From: an uncultured Azospirillum sp. | GTDB lineage: Bacteria > Pseudomonadota > Alphaproteobacteria > RF32 > CAG-239 | Assembly: GCA_946184595.1 (NCBI GenBank) | Contig: CAMHFM010000049.1 | Coordinates: forward strand, 1 to 6,057 | Direction: 5' to 3' | Length of the DNA: 6,057 nt | In this document: positions 1 through 5,335 of the stretch, piece by piece | Layout of the letters: each line of letters starts with the position of its first letter | How positions within the stretch are numbered: the stretch's first letter is position 1 | Translations under genes and position numbers: made by a program | The notes under the pieces: generated by a model | Told to the model about the DNA's origin: nothing | Databases searched by the model: none | What the model saw: only the letters and a program-made list of their open reading frames with translations

Positions 1-29
1 ATATAACAAAGCAAGCAGTTGGCTGTTAA
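1..29 (+). CDS. 3' end of an unidentified upstream gene (partial)
   Basis: One frame is open from the left edge and ends at TAA 27-29, giving a C-terminus ITKQAVGC. Its stop overlaps the ATG of the virD4-like gene by one base (TAATG), a common arrangement for translationally coupled operon genes. Eight residues are too few to name a family. In many alphaproteobacterial T4SS operons the gene before virD4 is virB11, so that is a guess from context only. The frame could also be open by chance. Confidence 0.35.
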
Positions 30-2209
30 TGTCAATTGTCATTTCGTTAATTCTAACCGTTATTTTAGGTTTCATTGCAATTCCTTTAGGATATTTATTG
101 GGAAGCGGTATTTCTAAAGACACCTTAAATGATGTCGCTAAATTTATGCAAATAGTCATGGATAATCCGAGCTATCTGGTTTCTCGTTATTGGAATTGGC
201 TAAGACAAATCAACTCTTATCATGGCGAATTTTCTTTAAGTTTATGGATTCCTATTTTACCGATTATATCTGCACCTTTAGGCATTATCATCGGAATCGT
301 ATCTAATCCTTATCACTTTCAATCCAACATTCACGGTTCTGCTCGTTTAGCCGATTATAAAGACATTAAAAGAATGGGACTTTTTGATGGTTTCTGCATG
401 GTTGTCGGACGTTATCGCGGCAGAATGTTAAAAATGAAAGAAACCTTATCAACTCTGTGTTGCGCACCTCCGGGAACTGGTAAAACTGCCGGAATCGTTA
501 TTCCGACAATTTTCAATTCTCAAGGAATGAGCCTCATTGTAAACGACCCGAAGCCTGAACTATGTTTCACGACAACCGGTGCACGTGCCAAAGATGGACC
601 GGTATTCGTTATCAACTGGGGTGCAGAAGACAATCCTAAAGAAGGTATTTATTACCCGAGTTGGAATCCGTTATCTCCTAATGCTTTGCCTGAGCCGGGT
701 CCGGACCGAGACATGTACATTGATTCAATGTGTAATACCCTCGTAGAAGATCCTAAAGGCGGTGCGGATCCTCACTGGTCAAAAGCTGGTCGCGGTGCCT
801 TAAACGGCTTGATTCACTTTATCGTATTTAAGTGTGAAAATGCTCGCGCCAATGATTATTTTATCGGTCGTGTTTATGAAGGCAAAATTGACGAGGAAGA
901 TAAAAAGGTTTTGGAGAGTTATTATATTAAAATGCACGATCCGCGTGCAGCTAAAGCAATTCAAAACTTAAGAACAAACAGTTTAACAATCGACAATTAC
1001 GTCCCAATCGGGACATGGAATCTGCTGCCGGACAAATGGATTGGTCACGAATCTTGTTTAGCTATGATTTTGGAATGGATGGTTGAATCCCAAATCAAAC
1101 AAGCTGAAGATATTAAACGACGTTTAGAAGAAGGCGACCAAATGGCTGCAATGGCTGATCCGATGCGTGATTTGCTGGATGCGGCAATTGAAGAAGCTCG
1201 TCAATATGGTTATTCTCAACGTTGTATTACTGAATTGAGCCAATTAAGTGCAATGCCGGATAAAGAGCGCGGTTCTGTGTTATCAACCGGTTTAGGTGGT
1301 ATCGGTATTTTCAAAAACTCCGCCGTTGTCGCTCGTACCAGTTTCTCAGACTTACACTTTAAAGATTTGCGCGGTATGAAAGACCCGATTACAGGTCAAT
1401 GGAAACCGATTGCTGTTTATCTGTCTGTTAACCAAGTTGATGCTAAAGCCTTAAATATTATTAGTGCAACATTTATTGACTTAATGTCATCATACCTGAT
1501 TACCAATCCGCCAAACTTCCAAAGTAAATCAGACGGAAAAATGGGGCCGTTCCCTGCTCTGTTTGTGCTCGACGAGTTCCCGACTATGCCGAAACTTCGC
1601 GCCGTTATTGAAGGACCGGCCGTTGGACGTGGACAGAAAGTATCTTATTTATTAATCGGACAAGACTTAGGACAAATTTCCGGTAAATATGGTAAGGATG
1701 ACTTGGAAACAGTTATTTCTACAACGGCTTGCAAAGTTATTTTATCACAAAACAACGAACAAACGGCTCAACGTTTCTCAAAAATGATTGGTAATAAGAC
1801 CGTTCAAACCACATCTTATTCTAAGAGTGAAGGTTTCACCCTTTCTAAAGGTCAGAACCCATTTGCTAAGAACGTTAGTTACCAATTACAAGGAACTTCC
1901 GTTATCAGTACAACTCAATTATTGAGTTTACCAATGTTAAAACAAGTCGTTTTAATGCAAGGTTTCATCGACAGACCGATTATGGCTGACGCTCCTCGTT
2001 ATTATTTGGATAAAGAGATGAACGCTAAATCAAAAATTCCGCCATCTCCGTTTATTCCTGACTGGATTGTAGCTCAGCGCGAAGATGTCAATGAGGATAT
2101 CTTATCTAAATTGGGCATTGAATATGATCCGAATGAAGACGAATTTGAAGATGAGGATTTCGACGAGTCGGATGATGAATACGAAGATGACGGTGGGGAT
2201 CAAGCCTAA
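29..2209 (+). CDS. virD4: VirD4/TraG-family type IV secretion coupling ATPase
   Basis: This is an inner-membrane ATPase that recruits substrates to a type IV secretion channel. Visible features: TM segment 1 at about residues 3-27, TM segment 2 at about 72-92, the family GSAR box at 103-106, Walker A APPGTGKT at 146-153 and Walker B LFVLDEF at 511-517. The stretch between the Walker motifs should contain the all-alpha domain. At 726 residues it is longer than the roughly 600 I recall for rickettsial VirD4, and the extra length is mainly in the middle and in a strongly acidic tail from about residue 700. The frame stays open to the left edge. I prefer ATG 29 because it overlaps the preceding stop (TAATG) and puts the first membrane helix at the N-terminus. 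No Shine-Dalgarno is visible, which fits translational coupling. A strong terminator 28 bases after the stop suggests this is the last gene of its operon. Whether the system moves DNA or effector proteins cannot be told from here. Confidence 0.93.
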   Translation: MSIVISLILTVILGFIAIPLGYLLGSGISKDTLNDVAKFMQIVMDNPSYLVSRYWNWLRQINSYHGEFSLSLWIPILPIISAPLGIIIGIVSNPYHFQSNIHGSARLADYKDIKRMGLFDGFCMVVGRYRGRMLKMKETLSTLCCAPPGTGKTAGIVIPTIFNSQGMSLIVNDPKPELCFTTTGARAKDGPVFVINWGAEDNPKEGIYYPSWNPLSPNALPEPGPDRDMYIDSMCNTLVEDPKGGADPHWSKAGRGALNGLIHFIVFKCENARANDYFIGRVYEGKIDEEDKKVLESYYIKMHDPRAAKAIQNLRTNSLTIDNYVPIGTWNLLPDKWIGHESCLAMILEWMVESQIKQAEDIKRRLEEGDQMAAMADPMRDLLDAAIEEARQYGYSQRCITELSQLSAMPDKERGSVLSTGLGGIGIFKNSAVVARTSFSDLHFKDLRGMKDPITGQWKPIAVYLSVNQVDAKALNIISATFIDLMSSYLITNPPNFQSKSDGKMGPFPALFVLDEFPTMPKLRAVIEGPAVGRGQKVSYLLIGQDLGQISGKYGKDDLETVISTTACKVILSQNNEQTAQRFSKMIGNKTVQTTSYSKSEGFTLSKGQNPFAKNVSYQLQGTSVISTTQLLSLPMLKQVVLMQGFIDRPIMADAPRYYLDKEMNAKSKIPPSPFIPDWIVAQREDVNEDILSKLGIEYDPNEDEFEDEDFDESDDEYEDDGGDQA

Positions 2210-2236
2210 ATTATCGTATAATTCTTTAAAATTAGA

Positions 2237-2273
2237 AAAAAATGCAATATTTTGTCAAAATATTGCATTTTTT
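2237..2273 (+). terminator. Terminator after virD4
   Basis: Bases 2237-2253 and 2257-2273 form a perfect 17-bp inverted repeat around a GTC loop. The 5' arm begins with six A and the 3' arm ends with six T, so it could stop transcription from either side. It lies 28 bases after the virD4 stop and ends four bases before the next promoter, insulating the two units. Confidence 0.85.
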
Positions 2274-2276
2274 GTC

Positions 2277-2305
2277 TTGACGATACATCTAAAATAGAGT
2301 ATATA
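2277..2305 (+). promoter_or_regulatory. Sigma70-type promoter for the candidate non-coding RNA
   Basis: The -35 TTGACG (2277-2282) and -10 TATATA (2300-2305) are separated by exactly 17 bases, so transcription would start near 2312. It directly follows the virD4 terminator and no protein gene follows for 750 bases. The boxes match 5 of 6 bases of each consensus. An alternative -10 TATATT at 2304-2309 would have a poorer spacer of 21. Confidence 0.6.
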
Positions 2306-2319
2306 TATTTCTACAAACG

Positions 2320-2341
2320 AATTATGAATAAATTATGAATA
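2320..2341. repeat. Tandem 11-bp direct repeat next to the RNA promoter
   Basis: The 11-base unit AATTATGAATA occurs twice without a gap, at 2320-2330 and 2331-2341, about 10-30 bases after the predicted start point. An 11-base period places both copies on about the same face of the helix, which would suit a dimeric regulator, but a simple replication slip explains it equally well. Confidence 0.55.
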
Positions 2342-2370
2342 AAAACAAACCTCCGCCTCTCCTTCTTTAG
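2335..2370 (+). CDS. Possible leader peptide MNKNKPPPLLL
   Basis: A mini-ORF of 11 codons starts about 23 bases after the predicted transcript start. It contains three consecutive proline codons (2350-2358) followed by three consecutive leucine codons (2359-2367) and TAG. Poly-proline stalls ribosomes that lack EF-P, and runs of leucine codons are typical of leucine attenuators, so a leader-peptide role is imaginable. Against it: no Shine-Dalgarno, no biosynthetic gene downstream, and the same bases read equally well as a C/U-rich RNA tract. Another four-codon frame (ATG 2324) overlaps its start as ATGA. Confidence 0.15.
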   Translation: MNKNKPPPLLL

Positions 2371-2384
2371 AAGTAAAAAAAGGC

Positions 2385-2431
2385 AAAAAAAAACTCCCGC
2401 ACAGATATCCTACAGACCAGGAAAGCGGAAG
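2385..2431 (-). terminator. Possible minus-strand terminator
   Basis: On the minus strand, CTTCCGC (2431-2425) can pair with GCGGGAG (2400-2394), seven pairs including one G-U, and nine T follow (2393-2385). The loop is 24 nt and contains a smaller TCCT/AGGA stem. The G-U pair becomes a C-A mismatch when read on the + strand, which favours the minus orientation. It suggests that antisense transcription across the candidate RNA region could end here. Confidence 0.3.
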
Positions 2432-2822
2432 CAAAAAAAATTAATGTTAAACCATTTAAACTCACTAAGGTATGAGAGCAAAAAACAAAGGTCATCCTAT
2501 TCTCGTGACTGCTAAATCGACATCGAATAAAAATTAGATCCGCGCCGGCTGGGTCCTGTACCGCACTTCATCCGAAGAACTGAAATAACAAGCAGGCCCC
2601 AAAAAAAGCAAAAAAAGTATGCGAAGAATAAGAGACCAGACTCAGAGTTAGATAAACCAAAACTTAATTACTAACTCTAACCGCGCCCCGCCCGTCCGTT
2701 CGACCTAGGCATCGGCGCATCAACAATCGACGGAAAACACGGCACCGCACCGGTCTTAATCCACAATGGATTATTGATACCTGATTGCATAGCCAATCCG
2801 TCTAGTATCTAACTAATTAACC

Positions 2823-2850
2823 CCGCTCACTTCGGTGAGCGGTTTTTTTT
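2823..2850 (+). terminator. UUCG-loop terminator of the candidate RNA
   Basis: Bases 2823-2830 (CCGCTCAC) pair perfectly with 2835-2842 (GTGAGCGG) around a TTCG tetraloop and are followed by eight T. This is a textbook Rho-independent terminator for the + strand. With no coding frame upstream back to virD4, it implies that something non-coding is transcribed toward it. Confidence 0.9.
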
Positions 2851-2864
2851 ATGTGGTCTTAGTC

Positions 2865-2906
2865 ATACCGGAAGTCACACCCTACCGGCTGTGACATATC
2901 CGGTAT
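2865..2906. repeat. Nested hairpin 1 of the palindrome cluster
   Basis: ATACCGG (2865-2871) pairs with CCGGTAT (2900-2906), and inside it GTCACA (2874-2879) pairs with TGTGAC (2890-2895), leaving a 10-nt loop and small asymmetric bulges. No T-run follows, so it is not an ordinary terminator. It may be a REP-like palindrome or a processing or stability element. Confidence 0.6.
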
Positions 2907-2917
2907 CCACAAAACGA

Positions 2918-2932
2918 GTTGCCTACGGCAAC
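2918..2932. repeat. Hairpin 2 of the palindrome cluster
   Basis: GTTGCC (2918-2923) and GGCAAC (2927-2932) form a perfect 6-bp stem with a 3-base TAC loop, 11 bases after hairpin 1. It is short and resembles the small intergenic palindromes common in bacteria. The function is unknown. Confidence 0.45.
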
Positions 2933-2967
2933 ACCTAACTTTTTGCCTGAATAACTTCATTCCATCC

Positions 2968-2996
2968 TTGCATATCAACACAAAGCAACTTATCAT
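2968..2996 (+). promoter_or_regulatory. Possible promoter of the methyltransferase gene
   Basis: TTGCAT (2968-2973), a 17-base spacer and TATCAT (2991-2996) predict a start near 3003. The -10 matches 5 of 6 consensus bases but the -35 only 3 of 6. It is the best candidate I can find between the terminator at 2850 and the start codon at 3059. Confidence 0.4.
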
Positions 2997-3003
2997 AAAT
3001 GTC

Positions 3004-3035
3004 ATCCCTCGATTGCAAAGCAATCGTCAAGGGAT
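3004..3035 (+). promoter_or_regulatory. 5' leader hairpin of the methyltransferase mRNA
   Basis: ATCCCT (3004-3009) pairs with AGGGAT (3030-3035) and CGATTGC (3010-3016) with GCAATCG (3020-3026), giving 13 perfect pairs, an AAA loop and one TCA bulge on the 3' side. If transcription starts near 3003 the hairpin forms the very 5' end of the mRNA, 23 bases before the ATG. It could protect the transcript or affect translation. A GATC site lies at 3033-3036, at the foot of the stem. The nearest T-run (3042-3046) is six bases past the stem, so a terminator role is unlikely. Confidence 0.5.
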
Positions 3036-3058
3036 CTTCCGCTTTTTAGAGAAAAACA

Positions 3059-3853
3059 ATGAGCAAACCCTATACTTTATATAACGATGATTGTTTCAAA
3101 GTTCTCTCCGACTTACCCGAAGAGTCGTTTGATATGATTTTTGCCGATCCGCCGTATATGTTATCAACCGGAACCAGTTGTTTTAATGGTAAACTCATCA
3201 AAATAAATAAAGGAAAATGGGATAAATCTAATGGTATTGAACGTGATTTTGAGTTTCACAAACAATGGCTGACCTTATGCAAAAGACTTTTAAAACCAAA
3301 TGGAACCATTTGGGTTTCCGGAACCTATCACAGTATTTTGTCTTGCGGTTATGCCATGCTCTTGCTTGATTATCATATTTTGAATGACATCGCATGGTTT
3401 AAGCCAAATGCCAGTCCGAATTTATCATGCAAATATTTTACCGCCAGCCACGAAAACTTACTCTGGGCGCGCAAATCAAAAAAAGCCAAGCATTATTTTA
3501 ATTATGATGCGATGAAAAATGGTGATTTTTCAAAAGATATGATTAAAAAACCGGGACTGCAAATGCGTACTGTCTGGTCAATTTTCACCACACCACCGGC
3601 AGAAAAAACTTTTGGTAAACACCCTACTCAAAAACCATTAGCCTTATTAGAACGCATCATCACCGCTTCCACCCATGAAGGAGATATGATTCTTGATCCA
3701 TTTATGGGCAGCGGAACCACCGGCGTTGCCGCCATAAAATTAAATCGCCAATTTGTCGGAATTGACCTTAATCCGGAATATGTTGATTTATCAAGAAAGC
3801 GTATAGAAGACGCCATAAAAGATAAAAAACATAAAAAAGATTTGTTTGATTAA
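3059..3853 (+). CDS. DpnA-like beta-class adenine-N6 DNA methyltransferase
   Basis: It transfers a methyl group from S-adenosylmethionine to adenine in DNA. The catalytic motif DPPY (residues 30-33) precedes the cofactor motif DPFMGSGTTG (213-222, with FxGxG at 215-219), the order of beta-class enzymes (N6_N4_Mtase family). From memory it resembles M2.DpnII (DpnA), which modifies GATC and also acts on single-stranded DNA. Shared blocks are the WDK region near 54, KPNGT (79-83), NLSCKYFT (121-128), LLWARK (134-139) and GKHPTQKP (186-193). The length of 264 fits DpnA and is clearly shorter than CcrM (about 350), and the extra C-terminal CcrM domain is absent. GATC as the target is inferred; related enzymes have other targets. 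No restriction endonuclease or second methyltransferase is adjacent in this window, so it may be an orphan. The ribosome-binding site is weak (AGAG about 8 bases before ATG). Confidence 0.9.
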   Translation: MSKPYTLYNDDCFKVLSDLPEESFDMIFADPPYMLSTGTSCFNGKLIKINKGKWDKSNGIERDFEFHKQWLTLCKRLLKPNGTIWVSGTYHSILSCGYAMLLLDYHILNDIAWFKPNASPNLSCKYFTASHENLLWARKSKKAKHYFNYDAMKNGDFSKDMIKKPGLQMRTVWSIFTTPPAEKTFGKHPTQKPLALLERIITASTHEGDMILDPFMGSGTTGVAAIKLNRQFVGIDLNPEYVDLSRKRIEDAIKDKKHKKDLFD

Positions 3854-3868
3854 AGAATATTTTTTCAC

Positions 3869-3895
3869 TTGACTTTTGTTCTGATTATCTATAAA
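3869..3895 (+). promoter_or_regulatory. Promoter of the tRNA-His gene
   Basis: TTGACT (3869-3874) and TATAAA (3890-3895) lie in the 55-base gap between the methyltransferase stop and the tRNA, with a spacer of 15 (16 if ATAAAA is taken). The start would be near 3902, leaving a leader of about 7 bases before the mature tRNA. The tRNA therefore seems to be its own unit. Confidence 0.6.
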
Positions 3896-3908
3896 ACCTT
3901 TTCTTGTT

Positions 3909-3985
3909 GGCGGACGTAGCTCAGTTGGTAGAGCCCCGGTTTGTGGTACCGGTTGTCGTCGGTTCGAGCCCGATCGTCCGCCCCA
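3909..3985 (+). tRNA. tRNA-His (anticodon GTG)
   Basis: All arms pair: acceptor 3910-3916 with 3975-3981, anticodon stem 3936-3940 with 3948-3952, and T-stem 3958-3962 with 3970-3974 around TTCGAGC; the D-arm is GCTC/GAGC. The anticodon at 3943-3945 is GTG. The extra G-1 (3909) and its partner C73 (3982), the histidine identity pair, are both encoded, as is CCA (3983-3985). Many alphaproteobacteria of the Rhizobiales/Rhodobacterales/Caulobacterales group lack this pair, so its presence is informative about lineage. Confidence 0.97.
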
Positions 3986-3989
3986 TTTC

Positions 3990-4013
3990 AAACTCCCTTC
4001 GGGGAGTTTTTTT
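3990..4013 (+). terminator. UUCG-loop terminator after tRNA-His
   Basis: AAACTCCC (3990-3997) pairs with GGGAGTTT (4002-4009) around TTCG and runs into further T (to 4013). It follows the tRNA 3' end by four bases and has the same tetraloop style as the terminator at 2823-2850. Confidence 0.92.
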
Positions 4014-4070
4014 ATTCGCTTTATATCAGCCAAAATTGTCTGAAAATATCTGTATAAAATTAATCTTTCG

Positions 4071-4099
4071 TTTACATTTTGAATCTACAATAATATAAA
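4071..4099 (+). promoter_or_regulatory. Promoter of the carboxypeptidase-mipZ operon
   Basis: TTTACA (4071-4076), a 17-base spacer and TATAAA (4094-4099) give a good sigma70-type promoter with a start near 4106, about 20 bases before the ATG at 4125. It is the only strong candidate between the tRNA terminator and the gene. Confidence 0.65.
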
Positions 4100-4110
4100 T
4101 AACATGTTAT
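4099..4110. promoter_or_regulatory. Perfect 12-bp palindrome at the start point, possible operator
   Basis: ATAACATGTTAT reads the same on both strands. It begins at the last base of the -10 box and covers the predicted transcription start, where a bound dimeric repressor would block initiation. The regulator is unknown, and short A+T-rich palindromes also arise by chance. Confidence 0.35.
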
Positions 4111-4124
4111 AAGAAAGTAGAGAA

Positions 4125-5333
4125 ATGCAGTATTTTTTCAAGAAAACGAATAAATATAAGTTTAGTTTTTTAGTAGTAGCTTTTCTAAGCAGTATGCTTT
4201 TAGGGAAGTCTTGTTACGCCTCAACATCATCTATTATGATTGATGCCGAAACAGGTAAAATTCTTTCTCAATATAATGCTGATGAACGCCGTTATCCGGC
4301 ATCTCTTACTAAATTAATGACCCTTTATTTGACATTTGAAGCCCTGGATAAAGGACATTTAAAAATGTCTGACAGACTGAGCGTTTCTCGTCATGCTGCT
4401 AATATGGAGCCTTCCAAATTAGGATTAAAAGCAGGACAAACAATCCAAGTTAAAGAAGCTGTCAACGCTCTGATTGTTAAATCAGCTAATGACTGCGCTG
4501 TTGTTCTGGCTGAAGCTTTAGGTAAAACGGAATCACAATTTGCTCAAAAAATGACGGCTAAAGCTAAAAAATTAGGAATGAAAAATACTATTTTCAAAAA
4601 TGCTTCAGGATTACCAAATCCCAACCAAAAAACAACAGCTCGCGATATGGCTACTTTAGGAAACGCCATGTATCGTGATTTTCCTCATTATTACTCTTTA
4701 TTTTCTCAAAAAACCTATAAATATAAAGGTCGCACATTATATACACACAACCACGTTTTACAACAATTCAAAGGTGCTGACGGCATGAAAACAGGTTATA
4801 CCCGAGCCGCCGGATTTAACATTGTCACATCAGCACAACGTCAAGGAAGCCGTGTCATTGCTGTTACTATGGGACACAAAACATACAAAGAACGCGATCA
4901 AAAAGTAATGAGCATGATGAATCGTGGATTAACAAAATTAGTTCAAAACGAAAAAGACAGTACTGCTCTCATGTATGCAAACTTATCGGATAAGAAACCA
5001 GTTGCCCAACCTGTCGTTGAGGAAATCGAAGTTGCTTCTAACGAAACTTCAGAAAAAGTTTGGGGAATCCAGATTGGTGCTTTCTCTAACTACGCCAAAG
5101 CACGCAATTACGCTTTGAAAGTCAAAAGAAATACTCAACAATTCTTTAAAGGCAAAAATATCAGTGTTGAGCCTGTAACAACTGGCGCAGCCGTTGTTTA
5201 TCGTTCAAAAATTGTCGGTTTTGCTAAAAATGATGCCGACACAGCATGCCGTAAACTTAAGAGCAAAAACCAATCATGCATTGTTGTCGCTTCAAACCCA
5301 ACAGCTTACTACGCTTCTGCTAATAGGTATTAA
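4125..5333 (+). CDS. Periplasmic D-alanyl-D-alanine carboxypeptidase with SPOR domain
   Basis: This is a DacA/PBP5-type serine carboxypeptidase (peptidase S11) that removes the terminal D-Ala of peptidoglycan stem peptides in the periplasm. An N-terminal signal peptide has lysines to about residue 12, a hydrophobic core at about 13-26 and likely cleavage after SCYA (32). All three penicillin-binding motifs are intact: SLTK 60-63 (nucleophile Ser60), SAN 120-122 and KTG 222-224. After a linker at about 275-312 comes a SPOR domain (about 313-390, beginning WGIQIGAFSNYAKA), which in this family binds denuded glycans at the division septum. SPOR takes the place of the amphipathic membrane anchor of E. 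coli PBP5, a layout known in alphaproteobacteria. The ATG is supported by the signal peptide directly after it and by the promoter about 20 bases upstream; the ribosome-binding site is weak. It is two bases ahead of mipZ, so the two are probably co-translated. Confidence 0.93.
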   Translation: MQYFFKKTNKYKFSFLVVAFLSSMLLGKSCYASTSSIMIDAETGKILSQYNADERRYPASLTKLMTLYLTFEALDKGHLKMSDRLSVSRHAANMEPSKLGLKAGQTIQVKEAVNALIVKSANDCAVVLAEALGKTESQFAQKMTAKAKKLGMKNTIFKNASGLPNPNQKTTARDMATLGNAMYRDFPHYYSLFSQKTYKYKGRTLYTHNHVLQQFKGADGMKTGYTRAAGFNIVTSAQRQGSRVIAVTMGHKTYKERDQKVMSMMNRGLTKLVQNEKDSTALMYANLSDKKPVAQPVVEEIEVASNETSEKVWGIQIGAFSNYAKARNYALKVKRNTQQFFKGKNISVEPVTTGAAVVYRSKIVGFAKNDADTACRKLKSKNQSCIVVASNPTAYYASANRY

Positions 5334-5335
5334 GA

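Larger units (their letters stand above)
2312..2850 (+). ncRNA. Unidentified candidate structured RNA, about 540 nt
   Basis: No convincing coding frame lies here, yet the stretch is bounded by a good promoter (2277-2305) and a strong intrinsic terminator (2823-2850). It mixes A-rich linkers with G+C-rich blocks (about 2540-2600 and 2680-2755), a pattern typical of structured RNA in an A+T-rich genome. Local stems I can see: 2551-2558 with 2593-2600 (one mismatch) enclosing a small 2566-2577 hairpin; 2644-2651 with 2671-2678 (8 bp, 19-nt loop); 2757-2763 with 2767-2773 (7 bp, 3-nt loop); and 2776-2780 with 2805-2809 enclosing 2783-2787 with 2794-2798. I searched by eye for the tmRNA tag and T-arm, the RNase P core motifs, the SRP domain, 5S rRNA and tRNA and found none. 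The ends are inferred and processing could yield shorter RNAs. A transcript from the minus strand is also possible. Confidence 0.4.

Noticed and set aside
2085..2297. A 70-codon + strand frame across the virD4 end
   Set aside because: It overlaps virD4 in another frame, has low-complexity Lys/Met/Asn content, and runs through the terminator hairpin and into the next promoter.
2684..2708. Possible duplicated tRNA-His 3' end (attachment site) because GTCCG and TTCGA occur together
   Set aside because: Only short words are shared, in a different order from the tRNA. No integrase gene is seen in the window.
2679..2811. Open + strand frame of about 43 codons ending TAA at 2810-2812
   Set aside because: It has no usable start codon, begins right after an in-frame stop, and coincides with hairpins of the candidate RNA; a frame this short is expected by chance.
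2312..2850. tmRNA, RNase P RNA or SRP RNA as the identity of the candidate RNA
   Set aside because: I found no A-N-D/E-type tag codons with a T-arm, no GAGGAAAGTCC-like core of RNase P and no SRP apical-loop motif on either strand. A divergent member cannot be excluded without covariance models.
2281..3058. CRISPR array
   Set aside because: The hairpins differ in sequence and there are no regularly spaced identical repeats.
3628..3816. Minus-strand frame inside the methyltransferase gene
   Set aside because: It is antisense to the conserved motif and C-terminal region of a clear gene and has no recognisable features.
3791..4098. Open frames on both strands across tRNA-His
   Set aside because: Both are readings of the tRNA itself (for example GSNRRQPVPQTG on the minus strand), a well-known source of false protein calls.
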